A stretch of 53,069 bases of DNA, from positions 1-53,069 of the forward strand of contig DASSNE010000057.1 of NCBI GenBank assembly GCA_035688265.1, written 5' to 3'. How positions within the stretch are numbered: the stretch's first letter is position 1; every line of letters begins with the position of its first letter. Source of the stretch: DASSBR01 sp035688265 (GTDB taxonomy: Bacteria > Pseudomonadota > Gammaproteobacteria > Natronospirales > DASSBR01). The position numbers and the translations under genes are program-made. This document shows positions 1 through 6,838 of the stretch, one piece after another. The notes beneath the pieces were generated by a model. That model saw only the letters and a program-made list of their open reading frames with translations, did no database searches and had not been told where the DNA came from.

Positions 1-80
1 TGCTCCTCCAGCCGCAATCTTCGACCGGCAGCGTAGCTCTCGAACTCCTCGCGCAACAGTTCAGTCACCGTGATTCGCAA
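1..80 (-). CDS. partial gene running off the left edge, possible integron cassette gene
   Basis: Reading the minus strand from a TTG at 80 gives an open frame to the window edge (26 complete codons). The peptide is charged and helical looking and contains TELLREEFESYAAGRR. An AGAGGAAG stretch lies about 10 nt before the TTG. The frame stays open further upstream, so the start is uncertain. No family is recognised. The gene is transcribed away from the neighbouring integron-type integrase, which is the usual orientation of a first gene cassette. The call rests only on the open frame, the RBS-like sequence and the position, and it may be wrong. Confidence 0.35.
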   Translation of the reverse strand, partial: MRITVTELLREEFESYAAGRRLRLEE

Positions 81-166
81 CGGTCTAATTCTTCCTCTGC
101 GCGCGAAGCGCGCTATGTGCAACGCCAATTCGACCCCCTAACGAGGGGCGTAATCTGTTACCGTAT

Positions 167-232
167 GGGGCATAATCAAACTAGAAACCATAAAAATCAA
201 TAACTTAATGGGAGTTGTCCTGATTATGCCCC
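167..232. repeat. 12-bp inverted repeat around the integrase start
   Basis: The arm at 167-178 (GGGGCATAATCA) is an exact inverted copy of 221-232, with 42 bp between them. The right arm covers the ATG at 226, one of two candidate integrase start codons. The pair could be an operator, part of a recombination site, or an RNA stem that hides the start. The sequence does not distinguish these. Confidence 0.6.
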
Positions 233-1221
233 CTAATAACCAGAAAAATGCCCCTATGCGGCGGCGTCCGCCGCGACTGCTCGATCAGGTTCGTCATCGG
301 CTGCGGCTCAAGCATTACAGCTTGCGAACCGAAGAGTCCTATATCGGTTGGATCAAACGATACATCTTTTTTCACAATAAGCGCCACCCCCGCGAGATGG
401 GCGCGGCCGAGGTGGAGGGTTTTCTGTCGCACTTGGCCGTCGAAGGCCAGGTGGCGGCGAGTACACAAAATCAGGCGCTTGCAGCACTGCTTTTTTTGTA
501 CCGTGAGGTATTGGATGTGAAGCTGCCGTGGCTGAAGGATTTGCAGCGGGCGAAGCGGCCGGTACGGTTGCCGGTCGTGCTGACAGCCAACGAAGTTCAG
601 GATGTATTGGACCAGATGCGCGGGCGCCCCCAGTTGATGGCACGGCTGCTGTACGGTTCAGGTTTGCGGTTGATGGAGTGTATCCGCCTGCGCGTCAAGG
701 ATATCGATTTTTCGCGACACGAAATCCTGGTTCGTGATGGCAAGGGCGGAAAGGATCGCGTCACAATGCTGCCGGACAAGGTGGTGCCGGCACTGGAAGC
801 GCAATTGAGCGAGGTCCGTGTGCTTCACGAGCAGGATCTGGATGCGGGCTTTGGCGACGTTTATCTGCCCTACGCGCTGGCGCGCAAGTATCCGAATGCG
901 GGTCGCGAATTAGGCTGGAAGTATGTCTTTCCCGCACGCGGCTATTCGACCGATCCGCGTAGCGGCGCCGTCCGCCGTCATCACATGAATGCGAAAGGCT
1001 TGCAGCGTGCTTTCAAGGAGGCGGTTCGTGCAAGCGGCATCGTCAAGCCTGCGACGCCGCACACGCTGCGCCATTCGTTCGCGACGCATTTGCTCCAGGC
1101 AGGGCACGATATTCGAACGGTGCAAGAGCTGCTGGGACACAAGGATGTTTCGACCACGATGATTTACACGCACGTGCTGAATCGCGGGGGTCGTGGCGTG
1201 ATCAGTCCGCTGGATTCGTAG
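208..1221 (+). CDS. intI: integron-type tyrosine recombinase (IntI)
   Basis: Site-specific tyrosine recombinase of the integron integrase group, which inserts and excises gene cassettes at attI/attC sites. The N-terminal SAM-like DNA-binding domain is at about residues 25-105 (YSLRTEESYIGWIKRY). The catalytic domain carries Arg154 (GSGLR), His285-x-x-Arg288 (PHTLRHS), His311 (LLGHKD) and the nucleophile Tyr320 (TMIYTH). The segment at about 215-245, with DVYLPYALARKYP, matches the extra patch that separates IntI from XerC/D. Length is normal for IntI, so the gene looks intact. ATG 226 (MPPNNQKN) has a GGGAG 11 nt upstream, whereas ATG 208 has no clear Shine-Dalgarno, so 226 may be the true start. 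Only a fragment of a possible cassette is visible to the left, and the gene is convergent with pepQ. Confidence 0.9.
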   Translation: MGVVLIMPPNNQKNAPMRRRPPRLLDQVRHRLRLKHYSLRTEESYIGWIKRYIFFHNKRHPREMGAAEVEGFLSHLAVEGQVAASTQNQALAALLFLYREVLDVKLPWLKDLQRAKRPVRLPVVLTANEVQDVLDQMRGRPQLMARLLYGSGLRLMECIRLRVKDIDFSRHEILVRDGKGGKDRVTMLPDKVVPALEAQLSEVRVLHEQDLDAGFGDVYLPYALARKYPNAGRELGWKYVFPARGYSTDPRSGAVRRHHMNAKGLQRAFKEAVRASGIVKPATPHTLRHSFATHLLQAGHDIRTVQELLGHKDVSTTMIYTHVLNRGGRGVISPLDS

Positions 1222-1224
1222 CCC

Positions 1225-2562
1225 TTAAGATGTTGCGGCTGCTGCGGCAAAGGCATCCCGCGTCAGGTTCTCCGGCTCACCTTCGGTGACGACAACATTG
1301 TCTTCAATGCGAATGCCGCCGTAGCGGCGGAATGCATCGACTTTCTCCCAATTAATATCGCGGCTGTGATTGCCGCGCTTGAGTTTGTCCAGCAGCGGGG
1401 CGATGAAGTACAGGCCCGGCTCGATCGTCAGCACTTCGCGCGGTTCGAGCGTGCGGGTGAGGCGCAGGAACGGGTGGCCTTCCGGTTTCGGAATCGTTGC
1501 GCCGCTGCGGTCTTTCTGGAAGCCGCCGACGTCGTGGACCTGGAGGCCGAGGAAGTGGCCGAGGCCGTGCGGCAGGAAGGTGCTGGAGATGCCGGTTTCG
1601 ACGATGGCGTCGGGTTCCATGCGGACGAAGTCGAATTGCCTGAGCAGCCGGGCGATGCGCTGGTGCGCTTGCTGGTGCAGTTCGCGATAGTCGACGCCGG
1701 GGCGCACTTCGCGGCCGAGCGCCTGCTGGTCTTCGTCCAGCGCGGCGATTAGTTCGGCGAATTCGTCGTCGGCCGCCGAGTAGGTGCGGGTGATGTCGGA
1801 GGCGTAGCCGTTGACGCTCGCGCCGGAGTCGATCAGGAATGAGTGGCGCGGTTCGGGGCGCTGATGCTCGAAAAGCTGGTAGTGCAGCGCCGCGCCGTGG
1901 TCGTTGAGCGCGATGATCGCGCCGTACGGCAGTTCTTCCTGGGTGTGGTCGGTCGCCTTCAGGAATGTCAGCAGAATCTCGAATTCGCTCGCGCCGTCGT
2001 GGAACGCGTCGGCGGCGGCGAGGTGGCCGCGTACGCCACGGCGATTGGCGGCGCGCTGGCAGGCGAGCTCGTAATCGGTCTTGTACGCGCGGTCGTAATG
2101 CAGGTAGTGGAGCAGGTCTTTCGGGTTCGGCTCCCCCAGCTTCCAGTCGGCGAAGCGCGCTTCCCCTTCACCGATGAACGCGGAGCGCTGCGGCGTTGCG
2201 GACAGGTGCTGGCGGATGTCGTCGGGCTGTGTGATGAAGCGGATGTCGAAGTGCTTCGTCCAATAGGTATCCGGCGCTTCCGGCGGCTTGTGCCAGAAGT
2301 CCTCTGGCCGGTAGAACAGCAGAATCGGCGTCTGGCCGGCTTCGTAAATAATGAAGCAATACGGGTTATCGGTGACCGGCAGCCACGCGTTGAAGTGCGG
2401 GTTGACCTTGAAGCGCGCCTCGCTGTCGTCGAGGAAGTGTTCGCGCAATCCGCCCGAGTAAATGATGACGCGGTCGTAGCCGGTCTCGGCGAGCGCGGCG
2501 TCGAAGCGCCGGCGGATCGTGTCGATATGCGCGGGGTACGTGGTGGCGAAGTCGGCGGTCAT
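1225..2562 (-). CDS. pepQ: Xaa-Pro dipeptidase (prolidase)
   Basis: Cytosolic M24B metallopeptidase that splits dipeptides with C-terminal proline. The N-terminal creatinase-like domain is followed by the pita-bread catalytic domain. The five metal ligands are visible: the two Asp of LIDSGASVNGYASDITRTY, the His of PHGLGHFLG, the Glu of LTIEPGLY and the Glu of GIRIEDN. Length (445 aa) matches proteobacterial PepQ. A TTG-initiated form at 2583 would add seven residues, but ATG 2562 has AAAGG 8 nt upstream and gives the usual N-terminus, so it is preferred. No signal peptide. The gene is divergent from the SIMPL gene and convergent with intI. Confidence 0.92.
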   Translation of the reverse strand: MTADFATTYPAHIDTIRRRFDAALAETGYDRVIIYSGGLREHFLDDSEARFKVNPHFNAWLPVTDNPYCFIIYEAGQTPILLFYRPEDFWHKPPEAPDTYWTKHFDIRFITQPDDIRQHLSATPQRSAFIGEGEARFADWKLGEPNPKDLLHYLHYDRAYKTDYELACQRAANRRGVRGHLAAADAFHDGASEFEILLTFLKATDHTQEELPYGAIIALNDHGAALHYQLFEHQRPEPRHSFLIDSGASVNGYASDITRTYSAADDEFAELIAALDEDQQALGREVRPGVDYRELHQQAHQRIARLLRQFDFVRMEPDAIVETGISSTFLPHGLGHFLGLQVHDVGGFQKDRSGATIPKPEGHPFLRLTRTLEPREVLTIEPGLYFIAPLLDKLKRGNHSRDINWEKVDAFRRYGGIRIEDNVVVTEGEPENLTRDAFAAAAATS

Positions 2563-2602
2563 GGGATACCTTTGAGGCGGCAATCGAAAAAGAGGGTCTG
2601 CA

Positions 2603-3289
2603 ATGAAAATTATCTTAACATGTTGCCTGGCGCTGCTATCGGTGCCGGTGTTCGCGCAGGGGATGCCGGCCGGACCCTACATTACCGTGTCGGGGCAGGG
2701 GCGCGTGCAGGTCGTGCCGGACGTGTTGGACATTCATCTGTCGGTCGAGAAGCGCGACAAGAGCATCGAAGCAGCCCAGCGCGATGTCGATCGGCATACG
2801 GCCCAGGCCGTCGAGGTCGCCAGGCGCTTCGGCATCGCCAAGGCCGACATCACCTCGACCCGCGTATCGATCTCGCCGCAATACGATTACCAGTCGAAGC
2901 CGCCGCGGCTGCTCGGCTATGACGTGCGCCGCGAAGTGTCGCTGACGCTCCGTGACATCGGCAAGTACGACCAACTGCTGAGCGCGCTGGTCAAGGCGGG
3001 CGTCAACCGCATCAGCGGTGTGTCGGCGCGTTACAGCAAGCCGGCGACGCTGCGCGACGAGGCGTTCGCCCGCGCGGTGGCGGATGCCAGGGCCAAGGCC
3101 GGCAAGCTCGCGCAGGCGTTCGGCGCGGCACTCGGCAAGGTGTATGCGGTGACCGAGCAGTCGGCGCCGTCGCCGCGGCCGTTGCGGGTTTCGAAGGCGA
3201 GCTTTGCGGCGAAGACCCCCAGCCCGACGGAACCGGGAACGATCGACGTTGAGGCAACTATCCAGGTCACGTTCCGGCTGAAACCATAG
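2603..3289 (+). CDS. exported SIMPL (DUF541) domain protein
   Basis: Periplasmic protein of the SIMPL/DUF541 family. Residues 1-18 form a signal peptide ending VFA-Q. The mature part begins with the family hallmark ITVSGQGRVQVVPDVLDI. It continues with the two-layer fold, including SPQYDY and YDVRREVSLTLRD, to a C-terminal strand IQVTFRLK. Length (228 aa) is typical. A GAGGG lies 7 nt before the ATG. Family members oligomerise and have been linked to oxidative-stress resistance or to surface interactions, but no enzymatic role is established. It is a stand-alone gene divergent from pepQ. Confidence 0.85.
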   Translation: MKIILTCCLALLSVPVFAQGMPAGPYITVSGQGRVQVVPDVLDIHLSVEKRDKSIEAAQRDVDRHTAQAVEVARRFGIAKADITSTRVSISPQYDYQSKPPRLLGYDVRREVSLTLRDIGKYDQLLSALVKAGVNRISGVSARYSKPATLRDEAFARAVADARAKAGKLAQAFGAALGKVYAVTEQSAPSPRPLRVSKASFAAKTPSPTEPGTIDVEATIQVTFRLKP

Positions 3290-3325
3290 CCGATATCAGT
3301 CATGGACGACGCCAAGTGCGACTGC

Positions 3326-4123
3326 TTACTTCGCGGTTTGCGACTTGACCTGAATCTCGTTTTTCACGAAAGCGGTTTGCGGCGCGAATGCCTGCAGCGC
3401 TTCGTTGTAGATACGCACGTGCTCCGGCGCCTTGCTGCGGTGGAACAGCACCTGCTGCGCCTTTGCATTCTTGCCGTAGAGCTTGTTCATCGCCGGCTGA
3501 TCAATGCTGATGCGCGTGCCTTTGACTTCCGCGCCGGCGAAGCCGCCGGAAGAGTTGACTTCGTACGCGAGCATCGGCGCGGGCGCCGTGTGGGCGCGTG
3601 CATGAAGCCCGATCGGGCCGGCCGCGACGGCTGCCTTGGCGCCGAAATCGACGTTGCCGTCCATCAACTGCTGGGCGGCGTTCTTGTTCATGAACAGCAC
3701 GATCAGGTTACTGACTTTGGCACCGGCCTGAAGGCCGACGCTGCCGCCGGACAGATCGAAAAACACCGGCGCCTGCCAGTTGCCGGCCATGTCGCGGCAG
3801 CTCACGATGCCATCGCCGTGCGAGCCGGCGACGATCAGGCCTTCCTTGAAAACGGTCGGAAACACCGCGATGCAACGCGCGTGGTTGACGAATGTCTGCG
3901 GTATCTGTTTATCGGCAGACCGCAGCATCAGGCCATGCAGAATGCCCGCAGCGCTGTACGCGGTTTCAGTCAGCTCCGCCGGGGTGATGCTGTAGCTGCT
4001 GTTGCCATTGGCGCTGGCGTTGTTGGACGCGTTCTGATTGCCACTTTGTTGCGCCGAAGCGATGCCGCACGATGCTGCGAGCACAGCGGCCGATGCGACG
4101 GCGCCGAGTTTGCGAAATTGCAT
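3326..4123 (-). CDS. exported SYLF (Ysc84-type) lipid-binding domain protein
   Basis: Secreted protein with a SYLF domain. Residues 1-24 form a signal peptide. Characteristic segments are CIAVFPTVFKEGLIVAG, GGSVGLQAGAKVSNLIVL and the Gly-rich strands that follow. The family binds phosphoinositide-type lipids in eukaryotes, and bacterial members are envelope proteins of unknown role. A strong AGGAGG precedes the start. The Cys in LAASCG is not in a convincing lipobox because Ala occupies the -3 position, so a lipoprotein is unlikely but possible. The lipoprotein gene upstream is on the same strand and 87 bp away, so the two may share a transcript. Confidence 0.85.
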   Translation of the reverse strand: MQFRKLGAVASAAVLAASCGIASAQQSGNQNASNNASANGNSSYSITPAELTETAYSAAGILHGLMLRSADKQIPQTFVNHARCIAVFPTVFKEGLIVAGSHGDGIVSCRDMAGNWQAPVFFDLSGGSVGLQAGAKVSNLIVLFMNKNAAQQLMDGNVDFGAKAAVAAGPIGLHARAHTAPAPMLAYEVNSSGGFAGAEVKGTRISIDQPAMNKLYGKNAKAQQVLFHRSKAPEHVRIYNEALQAFAPQTAFVKNEIQVKSQTAK

Positions 4124-4210
4124 GGGAAACCTCCTTGTTAATGGATTCCTTCGAACCCCATCATAGTGGCGGGAAACGATTTTGCAAGGAACCAGTCGAG
4201 GCGCGCAAAA

Positions 4211-4615
4211 CTACCGTGGCGGCGTATAGGGAATCGTCTTGAAGCCGGTTTGCTGAGGGCTCGCCGGCGTCTGTGCGGCGGGTCCGGTTGCGACGGCGCC
4301 GCAACGGTAGATGCCGAATACCTGGTGACCGTGATCGCGCGGACCGAGCGGGGCGACGGCATTGCCGTTCAGCTTGACAGCGTTATTGCGCGCCAAGTTG
4401 ACGAGATCCGCATTGATCGCTTGCGGATTGCGCGGGAAAAAGCCGGCGTGGTTCAACACCGAGGTGCTGGTCTTGCCGAGATACCGGCAGTTCGTCGCCT
4501 GCGCCGGATCGAGCACGGCGACGTCGCGTGCCTGCGGCTTCACTTCAATCCAGTTGCCGCAGCCGGCGAGCGAGGCGGCGACGAAGGCCATTACGAGGAA
4601 CGCGGCGTACCGCAT
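4211..4615 (-). CDS. DUF4156-like outer-membrane lipoprotein
   Basis: Small lipoprotein. Residues 1-19 form a hydrophobic signal ending in the lipobox LAGC. The conserved body has a Cys pair (TNCRYLG and IYRCG) and the pattern NLARNNAVKLNGNAV seen in DUF4156 proteins. The C-terminal tail is Pro-rich. ATG 4615 is preferred over ATG 4630 because GGAG lies 9 nt upstream of it. Function is unknown; relatives are often linked to envelope stress regulons. It lies upstream of the SYLF gene on the same strand. Confidence 0.75.
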   Translation of the reverse strand: MRYAAFLVMAFVAASLAGCGNWIEVKPQARDVAVLDPAQATNCRYLGKTSTSVLNHAGFFPRNPQAINADLVNLARNNAVKLNGNAVAPLGPRDHGHQVFGIYRCGAVATGPAAQTPASPQQTGFKTIPYTPPR

Positions 4616-4761
4616 GAGGGTAATCTCCATAGTCGAATCCGGCCCGACTTTATACTTCTTCCCATAGTCGACGCAACGGCGCTATGCTACAGTGTCAATG
4701 CGTCTTTCTATGCAGGAAGCGTTACTCAAGGAAGCAGAACCAATGAAAATGGAGGTAGCCA

Positions 4762-5037
4762 ATGGCTGACCACGAGAAGGATATCAACGCAATCAAGGGC
4801 GATGTCGAATCGCTGCGATCTGAACTCAAATCTCTTACCGAAACGATCAAGCGCCAGGCCGAGCACCAGGCGCGCGCCGGCTACGAGAAAGTTCGCGAAT
4901 ACGGCGAGAGGGCGCGTCACCAGGCGAAGCAGGGCGCGGCGATGGTTGAAGACCAGATTGAGGAGCGCCCGCTGATCAGTGTGCTGACAGCGTTCGGCGT
5001 CGGTTTCGTGATCGGCAAACTCCTCGACCGAAAATAA
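4762..5037 (+). CDS. YqjD/ElaB-like (DUF883) membrane-anchored protein
   Basis: The 91-aa protein has an N-terminal coiled coil (DHEKDINAIKGDVESLRSEL) and a basic amphipathic middle. A single C-terminal membrane helix (VLTAFGVGFVIGKLLDRK) ends in a positive charge. This is the architecture of ElaB/YqjD, inner-membrane proteins that associate with ribosomes in stationary phase. A clear GGAGG sits 7 nt before the ATG. The membrane-protein gene 12 nt downstream makes a pair resembling yqjD-yqjE. Assignment is by architecture; the precise role is inferred. Confidence 0.75.
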   Translation: MADHEKDINAIKGDVESLRSELKSLTETIKRQAEHQARAGYEKVREYGERARHQAKQGAAMVEDQIEERPLISVLTAFGVGFVIGKLLDRK

Positions 5038-5049
5038 GCCGCCGCGGTC

Positions 5050-5499
5050 GTGGCTAACAAGAAGAAGCCTCTGCCACTGCTCGTCGGGATGGCGATCAGC
5101 GGGACGTCGATCCTGATCGCCATGGCCGGCGTCGCGTTTTTGACATACGGCCTGTATCGCGGCCTGATCGCGGCCTTCGGCCTCGCACCGTGGGCGTCGG
5201 GCCTTGCGACCGGCGGCGGCGCGTTTATCGCCGCCGGCCTGTTCGTAATGGTGGTCGGCGCGTACACCCGCTGGAAGCATGGCCTGCGCCACCAGGCCGA
5301 GCGTTTCAAGGACCCGAAAACCTACGCCGACCGGATCGAGACCGAGATTGATACGCGGCTGGACTCCGAGGTGAGCCGGGCGATATTTGCGAATCCGAAA
5401 GGCGCCGTCGTGTTGGGTCTCGCAGTGGGCATCGCCGCCGGCGCCAGCAAGGATTTGCGCCGCTTCCTGATGCAGGTCGGCCAGCAGTTCCGCAACTGA
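5050..5499 (+). CDS. small membrane protein, YqjE/holin-family-like
   Basis: The 149-aa protein starts at a GTG and has two strong membrane helices near residues 9-35 and 46-72. A charged cytosolic stretch follows (KDPKTYADRIETEIDTRLDSE), then a third hydrophobic segment (GAVVLGLAVGIAAGAS). The layout and its position 12 nt after a YqjD-like gene recall YqjE and the phage_holin_3_6 group, but no diagnostic motif was recognised. Probably co-transcribed with the preceding gene and an inner-membrane protein of unknown role. Confidence 0.6.
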   Translation: MANKKKPLPLLVGMAISGTSILIAMAGVAFLTYGLYRGLIAAFGLAPWASGLATGGGAFIAAGLFVMVVGAYTRWKHGLRHQAERFKDPKTYADRIETEIDTRLDSEVSRAIFANPKGAVVLGLAVGIAAGASKDLRRFLMQVGQQFRN

Positions 5500-5708
5500 C
5501 CAGCGGTATTTCCGATTTGCCGCGCCGGAGCGAATTGTTCCGGCGGCGGTTTCGCGTGTGCCGGAGCAGCGCGTGGGGCAGACATTTTCCCTTATCGGGC
5601 GAACCCTCCGCGGCGATCCGACGCCGCGACAGCGTGACGCACTCCACAGATATCACGGCGGCGACGCGCTAGCTTGAACGTCACTCACTCACGAGTGCGC
5701 GTCGAGCA

Positions 5709-6653
5709 ATGGCCCCGCGCGGTTTCGGCAAGGGAATGCATCCATCCATGTTGCGTAAAAAGACGGGAAGCGAAGTTCCCGGCGCTCACCCCCGCGACAT
5801 TTCCGGCGCGGGCTGGCGGGCGGCGGGCAAGCGGGCTATGGCCGATGTCGGCGAACACAACCTGCCGTTGATTGCGGCGGGAGTGGCGTTCTACGGCATG
5901 CTGGCGATCTTCCCCGCGCTGACCGCTCTGATTTCCGTCTACGGCTTGATTGCGGATCCCGCCGACGTCCAGCAACTGTTGAACACCGGCATGTTGCCGG
6001 CCGGTGTGGCGAACCTGTTGCAGGGGCACGCGCAGAGCCTCGCCGGCCCTGCCAACGGCGCGCTCAGCATCAGCGTGATCATCGGCTTCCTGCTGACGCT
6101 GTGGAGTGCGCGCCAGGGGGCAAACGCGATCATTCGCGCGCTCAACGTCGTGTATGGCGAGCGCGAGTCGCGCAGCTTGTTCCGGCGGATCGGCCTGAGC
6201 CTGGTGTTCACCGTCGCGTCGATCGTGTTCGCCGTGCTCGCGCTGATCGCGGTAATCATCATTCCGTCGGCGCTCAGCGGGCTCAAGCTCGGGCCGATGT
6301 GGCAGACCGGCATCTCCGCGATTCGCTGGCCCATTCTCGCCATCCTGATCGGCGGCGGCCTCGCCGCGCTGTACCGCTACGCACCGAATCGTCGCAAGCC
6401 GGCTTGGCGCTGGGTCGGCGTCGGTGCGGCGACCGCGACCGTACTGTGGCTGATCGGATCGGCGTTGTTCTCACTCTACGTCGGCCACTTCGCCAACTAC
6501 AACCAGACCTACGGTTCGCTCGGCACGATCGTCGTGCTGCTGTTGTGGCTGTTCGTCTCGGCATTGATCGTGCTGCTGGGGGCCGAGCTGAACGCGGCGA
6601 TCGAGCAGCAGGTCGCAATTGAAGCGGATATCGTCGAAGACAAACGAAAATAG
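5709..6653 (+). CDS. YihY/BrkB-family inner-membrane protein
   Basis: Polytopic membrane protein of the YihY/virulence factor BrkB family (old name RNase BN family; no RNase activity is implied). About six membrane helices are visible. The family signature is present: LPLIAAGVAFYGMLAIFPAL, LWSARQGANAIIRALNVVYG and the C-terminal YGSLGTIVVLLLWLF and LLGAELNAAIE. Three in-frame ATGs lie at 5709, 5736 and 5748. The last has AAGGGA 12 nt upstream and may be the true start, giving about 301 aa. A compound REP-like repeat follows the stop. Confidence 0.85.
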   Translation: MAPRGFGKGMHPSMLRKKTGSEVPGAHPRDISGAGWRAAGKRAMADVGEHNLPLIAAGVAFYGMLAIFPALTALISVYGLIADPADVQQLLNTGMLPAGVANLLQGHAQSLAGPANGALSISVIIGFLLTLWSARQGANAIIRALNVVYGERESRSLFRRIGLSLVFTVASIVFAVLALIAVIIIPSALSGLKLGPMWQTGISAIRWPILAILIGGGLAALYRYAPNRRKPAWRWVGVGAATATVLWLIGSALFSLYVGHFANYNQTYGSLGTIVVLLLWLFVSALIVLLGAELNAAIEQQVAIEADIVEDKRK

Positions 6654-6659
6654 TTTCTT

Positions 6660-6783
6660 GTTCCCTCTCCCTCCGGGAGAGGGCCAGGGTGAGGGTCGGC
6701 GTAGCAAACGCGATCGTAAAACCAACGCGCCTGGACTCGCAGGAACCCTCACCCCAACCCCTCTCCCGAGGGGAGAGGGGCTT
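6660..6783. repeat. compound REP-like doublet (copy A)
   Basis: Two palindromic units of about 35-38 bp face each other. The left unit (about 6663-6696) contains CTCCGGGAG; the right unit (about 6745-6782) contains CTCCCGAGGGGAG. Each has a tail, AGGGTGAGGGT on the left and ACCCTCACCCC on the right. The same doublet occurs inverted at 37995-38116. It sits between the YihY-family gene and the peptidase gene. Confidence 0.85.
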
Positions 6784-6838
6784 TGCGCGTGCTTACGCCG
6801 TGGGTTAGTCTTGCCTGCGTTCACGCAGGAGAAACCCA

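Noticed and set aside
6660..6783. transcription terminator after the YihY-family gene
   Set aside because: The palindromes are not followed by T-tracts and recur elsewhere as a doublet, so they are better described as REP-like repeats.
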